From Candidatus Alistipes excrementipullorum (GTDB lineage: Bacteria; Bacteroidota; Bacteroidia; Bacteroidales; Rikenellaceae), in contig DXGW01000166.1 in assembly GCA_019113665.1 (NCBI GenBank), positions 1 through 6,950 of the forward strand: 6,950 bases of DNA, in the 5' to 3' direction. This document shows, one piece after another, positions 1 through 5,231 of the stretch; within the stretch, counting starts at the first letter, position 1, and the number at the start of each line of letters is the position of its first letter. The position numbers and the translations under genes are program-made. Under the pieces are notes generated by a model, which made no database searches, was not told the DNA's origin, and was given only the letters and a program-made list of their open reading frames with translations.

Positions 1-644
1 CCGCGCTCATAGGTGGCTACGAAGATGGAGTTCTCGCCCGAAACCTCGTAAAGGCTTACATTGACTCCGTTGGGAAATACCCCGGGCAACTCCTTCACCC
101 GCTCGCCGAGACGTTCCAGCAGCTGCATGTCGACCCTGTCGCAACGGGCCACGATATGAGGGTTGCCCAAACTCAATGCCGTAAAGCGCAGTTCACCGTC
201 AAGTTCGGGAACAGGCTGCCCGACGAATGTCCCGCCTTCGCCGAACATGGCGAAATCGCGGCTCCACATGCTCACCGGAATATCCACGCCGTATGTCTCG
301 ACACCGGGCCATATCTCGGGACAATGCGATACCTCGTATGCGCGGCCACCGGACCCGAGCACAAAATGCTCACAGCCCGTATATGTACGGGCAAGGCGCG
401 CCACACAACGTATGCCGTTGCCGCACATCTCGGCTTCGCTGCCGTCGGGATTGAACATGCGCATGGCATATCCCTCGCCGTAACGCACCAGAAGCAGAAG
501 CCCGTCGGCGCCGATACCCTTCTCACGGTCACAGACATCAATGGCAAAACCGTACAGGTCGAGGCCTTGCAGATCCTGCCCTACACCGTCGACCATCACG
601 AAATCATTGCCCGAGCCGTGACACTTCACAAATTCCAGTTCCAT
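1..644 (-). CDS. dapF: Diaminopimelate epimerase, N-terminal part (C-terminus beyond window)
   Basis: DapF interconverts LL- and meso-diaminopimelate in the cytoplasm, the step that supplies meso-DAP for peptidoglycan and lysine. Reading the minus strand from the ATG at 644 gives 214 codons, open to the window edge; the family is usually about 260-280 residues. Family motifs appear in order: HGSGNDF (residues 9-15), GIGADGLLLL (43-52), FNPDGSEAEMCGNGIRC (64-80) with the first catalytic Cys at 74, LGNPH (159-163) and FPNGVNV (190-196). The reading stops at TYER (211-214), just before the expected motif holding the second catalytic Cys (ACGTG), which is therefore not visible. The start is supported because HGSGNDF normally lies about ten residues from the N-terminus. 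There is no Shine-Dalgarno, as is usual in Bacteroidetes. The gene diverges from the hydrolase at 735. In many Bacteroidetes the next gene is dapL; that would lie outside the window. Identification is firm. Confidence 0.96.
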   Translation of the reverse strand, partial: MELEFVKCHGSGNDFVMVDGVGQDLQGLDLYGFAIDVCDREKGIGADGLLLLVRYGEGYAMRMFNPDGSEAEMCGNGIRCVARLARTYTGCEHFVLGSGGRAYEVSHCPEIWPGVETYGVDIPVSMWSRDFAMFGEGGTFVGQPVPELDGELRFTALSLGNPHIVARCDRVDMQLLERLGERVKELPGVFPNGVNVSLYEVSGENSIFVATYER

Positions 645-664
645 ACGTACAGGTATAATTCGTT

Positions 665-672
665 CAAAATTA
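665..672 (-). promoter_or_regulatory. Candidate -7 box of the dapF promoter
   Basis: On the minus strand this reads TAATTTTG, an exact match to the Bacteroidetes sigma -7 consensus TAnnTTTG, about 20 bases upstream of the dapF ATG. No TTTG lies at the expected distance upstream; the nearest TTTG is only about 12 bases away. The call therefore rests on the -7 element and its position alone. Confidence 0.4.
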
Positions 673-680
673 CAAATATT

Positions 681-712
681 TTTGCAAAAGGGCGGGATTA
701 TACATAAATTTA
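681..712 (+). promoter_or_regulatory. Candidate promoter of the alpha/beta-hydrolase gene
   Basis: TTTG at 681-684 is followed after 20 bases by TAAATTTA at 705-712. This fits the Bacteroidetes pattern of a -33 TTTG and a -7 TAnnTTTG with one mismatch in the last base. Transcription would begin near 717-720, leaving a leader of about 15 bases before the ATG at 735. It lies beside the divergent dapF -7 element, so the two promoters share an AT-rich gap of about 90 bp. Confidence 0.5.
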
Positions 713-734
713 CACATCTAAATCCGATTTTATC

Positions 735-1565
735 ATGACCGAAAAATTCATAATGGCCGGAGACACAGCCCTTCACGTATGCGACTCGCAAAAGGGTGAA
801 CGGTGCCTCGTACTGCTGCACGGATACCTCGAATCGATGCTCGTATGGGAGGAGTTCGTCCCGCTGCTCTACAAACACGTACGCGTTGTGACGCTCGACC
901 TGCCGGGACACGGCATCTCCGAAGTCAAGGGTGAAGTTCACACGATGGAATATCTCGCCGACACGGTTGCGGCAATGCTCGACAAATTAGGAATAGAGCG
1001 CTGCACCATCGTCGGACATTCGATGGGCGGATATGTCGCTCTGGCATTCTGTGAAAAGTATCCCGAACGTCTCGACGGGCTGGTACTGCTCAGCTCGACA
1101 CCCAATCCCGACAGCCCCGAGAAACTCGAGCGCCGCCGTCGCGAAATCGCACTGGTCAAGGCCGGCAAAAAGGAGCTTATGGCACGCATAGTCCCCGCCG
1201 CAGGCTTTGCGGCAGACCACCGTGCCGCCATGCAGGACTATATCGACGACCTGACCGAGACGATACACATCACCGAAGACGACGGCATCGTTGCGCTGCT
1301 GGGCGGAATGATGCTGCGCAAGGACCAGAACGAGATGCTGCGCAGCTCGAAGGTACCGCAACTCTTCATTCTCGGGCGCAAGGACGAATACATACCGCTC
1401 GAAGTGGCCGAGGCGATGGTTGCGGCACACCCGCAGGCCAAAGTCGTATGGCTCGCCAATTCGGGGCACATGGGTTTCATCGAGGAACCGCAGGCCTGCG
1501 CCGACGCCCTGCTCGACTTTGTCGGCGTGAAGCACGGCGAGGAAGCCGGTAAAGATGAAGCGTAA
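735..1565 (+). CDS. Alpha/beta-hydrolase fold protein
   Basis: This 276-residue protein is a single-domain alpha/beta-hydrolase, probably cytoplasmic since no signal peptide is visible. HGY at 29-31 would form the oxyanion-hole loop, and LDLPGHG (54-60) is typical of the fold. The nucleophile elbow is GHSMGG with Ser96. The acid is probably Asp217 in LGRKDEYIP, and the base is His245 in SGHMGFIEEP. The cap region (about 122-200) is rich in charged residues and helical in character. The triad is complete, so a working hydrolase is expected. The fold covers esterases, lactonases, C-C hydrolases and haloperoxidase-like enzymes, and the sequence does not reveal the substrate. The protein ends in a short charged tail (HGEEAGKDEA). 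The start at 735 fits the candidate promoter; Met7 is a possible alternative. No obvious terminator follows, but the next gene has its own promoter. Confidence 0.93.
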   Translation: MTEKFIMAGDTALHVCDSQKGERCLVLLHGYLESMLVWEEFVPLLYKHVRVVTLDLPGHGISEVKGEVHTMEYLADTVAAMLDKLGIERCTIVGHSMGGYVALAFCEKYPERLDGLVLLSSTPNPDSPEKLERRRREIALVKAGKKELMARIVPAAGFAADHRAAMQDYIDDLTETIHITEDDGIVALLGGMMLRKDQNEMLRSSKVPQLFILGRKDEYIPLEVAEAMVAAHPQAKVVWLANSGHMGFIEEPQACADALLDFVGVKHGEEAGKDEA

Positions 1566-1590
1566 ACAGGCAATATTTTCTAACAGGCAA
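1565..1590 (+). repeat. Pair of 9-bp direct repeats (AACAGGCAA)
   Basis: AACAGGCAA occurs at 1565-1573 and again at 1582-1590, 17 bases apart start to start. The pair overlaps the stop codon of the hydrolase gene and lies upstream of the promoter of the next gene. It could be a binding site or simply chance; two copies of nine bases are weak evidence. Confidence 0.25.
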
Positions 1591-1610
1591 CACCTTTTTC
1601 GCCAAACGGG

Positions 1611-1641
1611 ATTGCATTTGTGCCCCAAACAATTAACTTTG
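1611..1641 (+). promoter_or_regulatory. Candidate promoter of the DUF975 gene
   Basis: TAACTTTG at 1634-1641 matches the Bacteroidetes -7 consensus TAnnTTTG exactly. ATTG at 1611-1614 lies 19 bases upstream in the -33 position. A second TTTG at 1617-1620 is too close to serve as the usual -33. Transcription would start near 1647, giving a leader of about 24 bases before the ATG at 1671. The position of this promoter also rules against the upstream in-frame GTG at 1620 as the translation start. Confidence 0.55.
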
Positions 1642-1670
1642 CAATACAATTAACCAAAATACGCCTTATT

Positions 1671-2318
1671 ATGAAAACCAATTCACAAATCAGATCCCTT
1701 GCCTCCGAGTCCATCAACGGCAGCTGGGGCAAATCGGCATGGATATTCTTTCTCATATCGTTGATATCCGGATTGTGCAGTGCCGTCGGAGGAGACATGA
1801 AAAATCCGCTAATGAGTATATTGTACATTCTGGCCATGATATTCATATACACGCCGATCGCGTTCGGATTCCGAATGACTATGCTCTCGCTGGCCCGTGA
1901 CGGCAAAAGGCCCGAGGTCAGCGGTATCGGCAGCGCCCTCAATGGCCAATACTACCTCAAATGCATCGGCCTCTACCTGCTCATCAACATATTCACGTTG
2001 CTGTGGTCGCTGTTGCTTATCATTCCCGGCATCATCAAGGGCTTTTCCTACTCGATGGCCCCGTACATTCTGGCCGAGAACCCAGAGATAGGGTGTCTCG
2101 AAGCAATCAACCGCAGCCAGAAGATGATGTGCGGATACAAATGGCAATATTTCTTCATGAGCCTCGGTTGTATCGGCTGGTTTATTCTAAGCATATTCAC
2201 GCTCTTCATAGGAGCATTATGGATCGGGCCATACTACGAAGTCGCATATTCGCACTTCTATCTGGAGGTGAAGAAGGAGTACGAAGCCAACAACCAACCG
2301 CAGCCGCAACAGGCATAG
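1671..2318 (+). CDS. DUF975 family integral membrane protein
   Basis: This is a 215-residue hydrophobic protein of the DUF975 type, whose function is unknown. The N-terminus has the family start pattern (IRSLASESINGSWGKSAW, residues 7-24). Membrane segments are suggested at roughly 23-41, 48-68, 97-123 and 159-186. The most recognisable block is IPGIIKGFSYSMAPYILAE (118-136), followed by a helix with EAINRSQKMMCGYKW (144-158). The C-terminus is hydrophilic and ends in a Pro/Gln-rich tail (NNQPQPQQA). The open frame extends upstream to a GTG at 1620, but I chose the ATG at 1671. It follows the -7 box at a normal distance and puts the family motif near the N-terminus. The gene stands alone between its own promoter and a hairpin, so the context gives no hint of partners. 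Family assignment is from remembered motifs and is fairly secure; no function can be offered. Confidence 0.88.
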   Translation: MKTNSQIRSLASESINGSWGKSAWIFFLISLISGLCSAVGGDMKNPLMSILYILAMIFIYTPIAFGFRMTMLSLARDGKRPEVSGIGSALNGQYYLKCIGLYLLINIFTLLWSLLLIIPGIIKGFSYSMAPYILAENPEIGCLEAINRSQKMMCGYKWQYFFMSLGCIGWFILSIFTLFIGALWIGPYYEVAYSHFYLEVKKEYEANNQPQPQQA

Positions 2319-2340
2319 TTCCGATTGCGGACGTCAATAC

Positions 2341-2374
2341 AACGGGCGGTGACTCTCACGGGTAACCGCCCGTT
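2341..2374. terminator. Hairpin between convergent genes, possible bidirectional terminator
   Basis: AACGGGCGGT (2341-2350) pairs perfectly with ACCGCCCGTT (2365-2374) around a 14-base loop. It sits between the convergent stops of the DUF975 gene (2318) and the YjbR gene (2384), where a shared terminator is expected. The T-run after the stem is poor on both strands, so it may be factor-assisted or only stabilise the 3' ends of the transcripts. Confidence 0.5.
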
Positions 2375-2383
2375 ATCGTTCGG

Positions 2384-2767
2384 TCACCATTCGAGGCCCA
2401 GGCCGGCAATATATGAGAGAATCTCCTCGCGCAAGGTTCGGGGCGTGACGTTGTGGCGCAGTACAAGCATGTATGAATCGCGTATCTGCCTGCGCAGGAA
2501 CTCCTCGGGCAGGTCTCCGTCAGTTCGTACGTCGTTCCAATGGCGCTTGTTCGAGTGCCATGCAGGCGTGACCTCGGGATAACGGTCCCGCAGAATTTCG
2601 GCCTGCACCGGATCGCACTTGACGGCAAAACGGTTGAAACAGACCATATCGGCATAGGCAAACATGCGGCCGCCGACCTTGTAGACCAATGTCGTCTCGT
2701 CGAAAGGAGTGCACTCCTCGGCGAACGGCAACGACAGGCAAAATTCACGGAATTCGATTACGTCCAT
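2384..2767 (-). CDS. YjbR/MmcQ family protein
   Basis: This small protein of 127 residues belongs to the YjbR/MmcQ (DUF419) family, which has a CyaY-like fold. Members are often annotated as DNA-binding, but their role is poorly defined. Supporting motifs are LPFAEECTPFDETTLVYKVGG (13-33), RMFAYAD (34-40), a KCDP block (50-53), LRDRYPEVTPAWHSNKRHWNDV (59-80) and a C-terminal IRDSYMLVLRHN helix (95-106). The length is normal for the family and nothing appears missing. The open frame continues far upstream across the divergent gap, but the ATG at 2767 is the right start: the family typically begins a few residues before an (I)EFREFC-like segment. A near-perfect -7 promoter box also ends four bases upstream of it. 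The gene is monocistronic in the window, convergent with the DUF975 gene and divergent from the YitT gene. Confidence 0.9.
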   Translation of the reverse strand: MDVIEFREFCLSLPFAEECTPFDETTLVYKVGGRMFAYADMVCFNRFAVKCDPVQAEILRDRYPEVTPAWHSNKRHWNDVRTDGDLPEEFLRRQIRDSYMLVLRHNVTPRTLREEILSYIAGLGLEW

Positions 2768-2771
2768 ATTG

Positions 2772-2779
2772 CAAATATA
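2772..2779 (-). promoter_or_regulatory. -7 box of the YjbR gene, nearly abutting the start codon
   Basis: The minus strand reads TATATTTG here, an exact TAnnTTTG match, with only four bases between it and the ATG at 2767. A CTTG at 2802-2805 could be the -33 element, but its spacing of 22 bases is slightly long. If this box is used, transcription would begin at or next to the A of the ATG, giving a leaderless mRNA. Confidence 0.5.
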
Positions 2780-2805
2780 GCAAAAATCCGCCGGAGCCGA
2801 ACAAG

Positions 2806-2821
2806 CCGCATACGAATGCGG
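2806..2821. repeat. Small palindrome in the divergent promoter region
   Basis: CCGCAT (2806-2811) and ATGCGG (2816-2821) are perfect inverted repeats around ACGA, so 16 bases form a near-palindrome. It lies about 27 bases upstream of the YjbR -7 box, a place where a regulator could bind. The two arms are short, so chance is a real possibility. The rest of the gap from 2822 to about 2930 holds nothing I recognise. Confidence 0.3.
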
Positions 2822-2944
2822 AGATAAACCGCAAACAGCAAGATTGCAACATCGGTCATGCCGGCCGAATCCAAATACGGGCCAAAATCGTACATATGCG
2901 ACAAGCCTTGACTGACAATCTGCAGATTTAAAAAATTTTTTATA

Positions 2945-2952
2945 TACTTTTG
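2945..2952 (+). promoter_or_regulatory. Candidate -7 box of the YitT-NPP transcription unit
   Basis: TACTTTTG at 2945-2952 matches TAnnTTTG exactly and lies 26 bases upstream of the YitT start. The sequence just before it is very AT-rich (2928-2946). No TTG or TTTG is found 19-21 bases upstream, so the -33 element is absent or degenerate. Confidence 0.45.
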
Positions 2953-2978
2953 CCATAGGAAACACCAAATTCGGGGAT

Positions 2979-3923
2979 ATGAACATGACAATGGATCGGG
3001 TCAAGGAACAGCTGACTCCGCGCAAACTTCTGATAACTTTCAAGGAATATGTCGTGATGATGCTCGGCATGGCACTATACGCATTCGGCTGGATAGGCTG
3101 CATACTGCCCTCCAACTCGATGGGTGCAGGTGCCGCAGGTCTCGCACTGCTCATCTACCACCTCACGGGAATACCGATGGGTATCTCGGTACTCTGCATC
3201 AACGGACTGCTTCTGCTGATCGCCGGATTCATCGTCGGGTGGAATTTCGGCATCAAGACCATATTCTGTATCTGCATGCTGTCGCTGTGGCTATCCATCT
3301 GGCAGGGAGTCTTCCCCGAAGGCTGGAGCCTGCTCGCGTTCCTTTCGGACGCGGCAAACCCCGAACCCCTCTTCCTCCGTCTGCTCTCGGTAATCCTCGG
3401 CGGCATAATCACCGGTATCGGCATAGCGATCTGTTTCCACGAGGGAGGCTCGACCGGCGGCACCGACATCGTGGCCATCATCATCAACAAGTACCGTACG
3501 ATCAGCTACGGCCGCATCGTCATGATCGTCGATTTCTTCGTCATCGGTTCGGCGATATTCGTCAAGGACCTCGGCATCGACGCCGTGATATTCGGTTACA
3601 TAATCATTGCCGTGCTGAGCTACACGGTCGACTACATTCAGTCGGGAAACATGCAGTCGAGCCAGATACTCATATTCTCAAGGTCGCACTATGAGGAGAT
3701 TGCCGAAGCCATAACCACCATAAGACATCGCGGCGCAACATTGCTCGACTCGAAGGGGTGGTACACCAAGGAGAACGGATATGTGGTACTCGTTGTCTGC
3801 CGCAAACGCGAAAGCTCGCAGATACTCAAGATCGTGCGCTCGATCGACCCCGACGCATTCATATCCGTCGGCGCCGTCATGGGCGTGTACGGCAAAGGCT
3901 TCGAACCGCTCGGCAAGATCTGA
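2979..3923 (+). CDS. YitT family membrane protein with DUF2179 domain
   Basis: This 314-residue protein has the standard YitT architecture: an N-terminal membrane domain (DUF161/YitT) followed by a soluble C-terminal DUF2179 domain. About six hydrophobic segments are visible, near 26-44, 47-66, 69-88, 92-110, 131-154 and 177-217 (the last probably double). Between them is the signature GGSTGGTDI (156-164). The DUF2179 part runs from about 225 to 305, with RGATLLDSKGWY (251-262), a YVVLVVCRKRE strand (268-278) and DPDAFISVGAVMGVYGKGF (290-308). The molecular function of the family is not established; transport or a regulatory membrane role has been suggested. Met1, Met3 and Met5 are all possible starts; I kept the first. 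Its stop at 3921-3923 is two bases from the next ATG, so it is very probably co-transcribed with the NPP-family lipoprotein gene. Length and motifs are complete. Confidence 0.93.
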   Translation: MNMTMDRVKEQLTPRKLLITFKEYVVMMLGMALYAFGWIGCILPSNSMGAGAAGLALLIYHLTGIPMGISVLCINGLLLLIAGFIVGWNFGIKTIFCICMLSLWLSIWQGVFPEGWSLLAFLSDAANPEPLFLRLLSVILGGIITGIGIAICFHEGGSTGGTDIVAIIINKYRTISYGRIVMIVDFFVIGSAIFVKDLGIDAVIFGYIIIAVLSYTVDYIQSGNMQSSQILIFSRSHYEEIAEAITTIRHRGATLLDSKGWYTKENGYVVLVVCRKRESSQILKIVRSIDPDAFISVGAVMGVYGKGFEPLGKI

Positions 3924-3925
3924 CA

Positions 3926-5140
3926 ATGAAACATAAGACAATAGTGTTGGCCGTATGCCTGCTGTTGGCCGGCTGCGGCGTAAAACCGTACGACAACGAC
4001 AACCGTTATGCCGTAATAATCTCTATCGACGCCCTGCGCTGGGACCTGCCGTCGGAATGCCATACGTCGACACTCGACTCGCTGCGGGCAGCCGGCACCT
4101 ATTGTGAAACATTTCCGGTCTTTCCGGCCAACACCTTCCCGTCGCACTACTCGATGGCTACGGGGCTGCACCCCGATCACCACGGAATAGTCAACAACCG
4201 CTTCCACCTGCGCGACATGGACCGTACGGTGCTTTCGTGGAACCCTGACGACATTACACTGCCCGGGTTCTGGGGAGGCGAGCCCATATGGAACACTGCC
4301 GAACGGCAGGGACGCATTGCCCATACATATCTGTGGGCCGGCAGCCAGACCCCGATAAACGGACGTCAGGCCACGCGGTGGATACCCTACCGTTTCGACG
4401 CATCGCACCGCGAGCGCATGGACTGGGTTCTCGAAAGTCTGCGCGGGGAGCACGGCGAGGTGCCGAACCTCACGATGGTATATGTCGAACAGCTCGATGC
4501 CACGATGCACAGATACGGCAGCAACGCTCCCGAGACGCTTGCCGAGCTGGAAAGCATCGACGAAGCCCTCGGTTACTTCTTCCGCGAAGTACGCAAACTG
4601 CCTGTTTTCGACAGTCTCAACATAATCGTGACATCGGATCACGGCACGGCCGACACATCTCCGGAGCGTTATGTAAACTTCTACGGCAAACTCGATTCGA
4701 CACGCGTCGTACGCTTCATAAGAGGCATTCCATGTTCGATCGAGGTCGATGACGACTATGTCGCCGAGGCCACAGGCATACTCAACAGCCTTGGACACAT
4801 GACGGCATATGCCCGCGACGAGATGCCCGCACGTTACAATTACGGTTCAAATACCAACCGCATATCCAACATCGTAATCATTCCCGAAACGGGGTGGTAT
4901 GCCGACTATTCTCCCGTCGACTCGCCTTATCCCGACATCGGGGCGCACGGATTCGACAATTTCGACCGCAACATGCACATGGTCTTCTACGGTGCCGGGC
5001 CCGCGTTCCGCAGGGGATACATACAGCCGTCGTTCCAGAACCAGAACGTCTATATCGTGCTGTGCCATCTGCTGGGCATCGAACCGGCTGACGCGAACGA
5101 CTGCTCGTGGGAAGACGTTCGGCAGATGTTCCGCAAATAA
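3926..5140 (+). CDS. Nucleotide pyrophosphatase/phosphodiesterase (NPP) family lipoprotein
   Basis: This 404-residue protein belongs to the alkaline-phosphatase superfamily, type I phosphodiesterase/nucleotide pyrophosphatase (NPP/ENPP-like). Such enzymes cleave phosphodiester or pyrophosphate bonds with two zinc ions. The N-terminus is a lipoprotein signal: KHK, a hydrophobic stretch, then LLAGC with Cys17 as the lipid-bearing residue. It is therefore expected to be membrane-anchored, facing the periplasm or outside. Expected metal ligands and nucleophile are all visible: Asp35 (SIDALRWD), Thr70 (NTFPSHYSMATGLHPDHHG), Asp191 and His195 (EQLDATMHRYG), Asp238 and His239 (TSDHG) and His341 (GAHGFDN). 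The core is thus intact. Its substrate (nucleotide, nucleotide sugar or lipid head group) cannot be read from the sequence. The frame extends upstream inside the YitT gene, but the ATG at 3926 is chosen because it gives a clean lipoprotein signal and a two-base gap after the YitT stop. A hairpin with a T-run follows the gene. Confidence 0.93.
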   Translation: MKHKTIVLAVCLLLAGCGVKPYDNDNRYAVIISIDALRWDLPSECHTSTLDSLRAAGTYCETFPVFPANTFPSHYSMATGLHPDHHGIVNNRFHLRDMDRTVLSWNPDDITLPGFWGGEPIWNTAERQGRIAHTYLWAGSQTPINGRQATRWIPYRFDASHRERMDWVLESLRGEHGEVPNLTMVYVEQLDATMHRYGSNAPETLAELESIDEALGYFFREVRKLPVFDSLNIIVTSDHGTADTSPERYVNFYGKLDSTRVVRFIRGIPCSIEVDDDYVAEATGILNSLGHMTAYARDEMPARYNYGSNTNRISNIVIIPETGWYADYSPVDSPYPDIGAHGFDNFDRNMHMVFYGAGPAFRRGYIQPSFQNQNVYIVLCHLLGIEPADANDCSWEDVRQMFRK

Positions 5141-5157
5141 ATCGACCGTAAAGGCAG

Positions 5158-5184
5158 AACAACGGCGGATTCAGCCGCTGTTTT
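5158..5184 (+). terminator. Rho-independent terminator after the NPP gene
   Basis: Bases 5158-5166 (AACAACGGC) pair with 5174-5182 (GCCGCTGTT) around a seven-base loop, with one A-C mismatch. The stem ends in a TTTT run (5181-5184). It begins 18 bases after the stop codon at 5140. The T-run is short and overlaps the stem base, so strength is uncertain, but the position is right for ending the YitT-NPP transcript. Confidence 0.55.
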
Positions 5185-5209
5185 CCGTAAAATATGCTTA
5201 TATTTACGG
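5185..5209. repeat. Inverted repeat upstream of the GH32 gene, possible operator
   Basis: CCGTAAAATAT (5185-5195) is the inverted repeat of ATATTTACGG (5200-5209), with one extra A in the left arm and a four-base centre GCTT. It follows the terminator hairpin directly and ends 22 bases before the GH32 ATG. The right arm overlaps a -7-like element, which would suit an operator. It could instead be a second hairpin in the leader or in the 3' end of the upstream transcript. Confidence 0.4.
5199..5206 (+). promoter_or_regulatory. Possible -7 box of the GH32 gene
   Basis: TATATTTA at 5199-5206 matches the Bacteroidetes TAnnTTTG box except in the last base, like the element in front of the gene at 735. 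It lies 25 bases upstream of the ATG at 5232. No -33 TTG is seen at normal spacing, so this is tentative; it overlaps the palindrome at 5185-5209. Confidence 0.3.
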
Positions 5210-5231
5210 GAACAACCTTATCCGCCATACC

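Noticed and set aside
156..707. 183-codon plus-strand frame at the left end
   Set aside because: It is antisense to dapF, which carries unmistakable family motifs in the opposite direction.
987..1649. 220-codon minus-strand frame opposite the alpha/beta-hydrolase
   Set aside because: The sense strand has a complete catalytic triad and family motifs; the antisense product resembles nothing known.
1620..1670. GTG start at 1620 for the DUF975 protein
   Set aside because: It lies upstream of the exact -7 box at 1634-1641 and adds residues before the typical family N-terminus.
2768..3154. N-terminal extension of the YjbR frame to 3154
   Set aside because: It would run through a promoter box, the AT-rich divergent gap and the start of the YitT gene, and adds over 120 residues not found in the family.
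3689..4798. Long open frame (369 codons) on the minus strand across the YitT and NPP genes
   Set aside because: It is antisense to two clearly recognised genes, shows no family motif, and arises from the codon bias of the GC-rich sense strand.
4899..5231. Upstream extension of the GH32 frame into the NPP gene
   Set aside because: The ATG at 5232 gives a proper signal peptide; the upstream part overlaps the NPP coding sequence and crosses a terminator hairpin.
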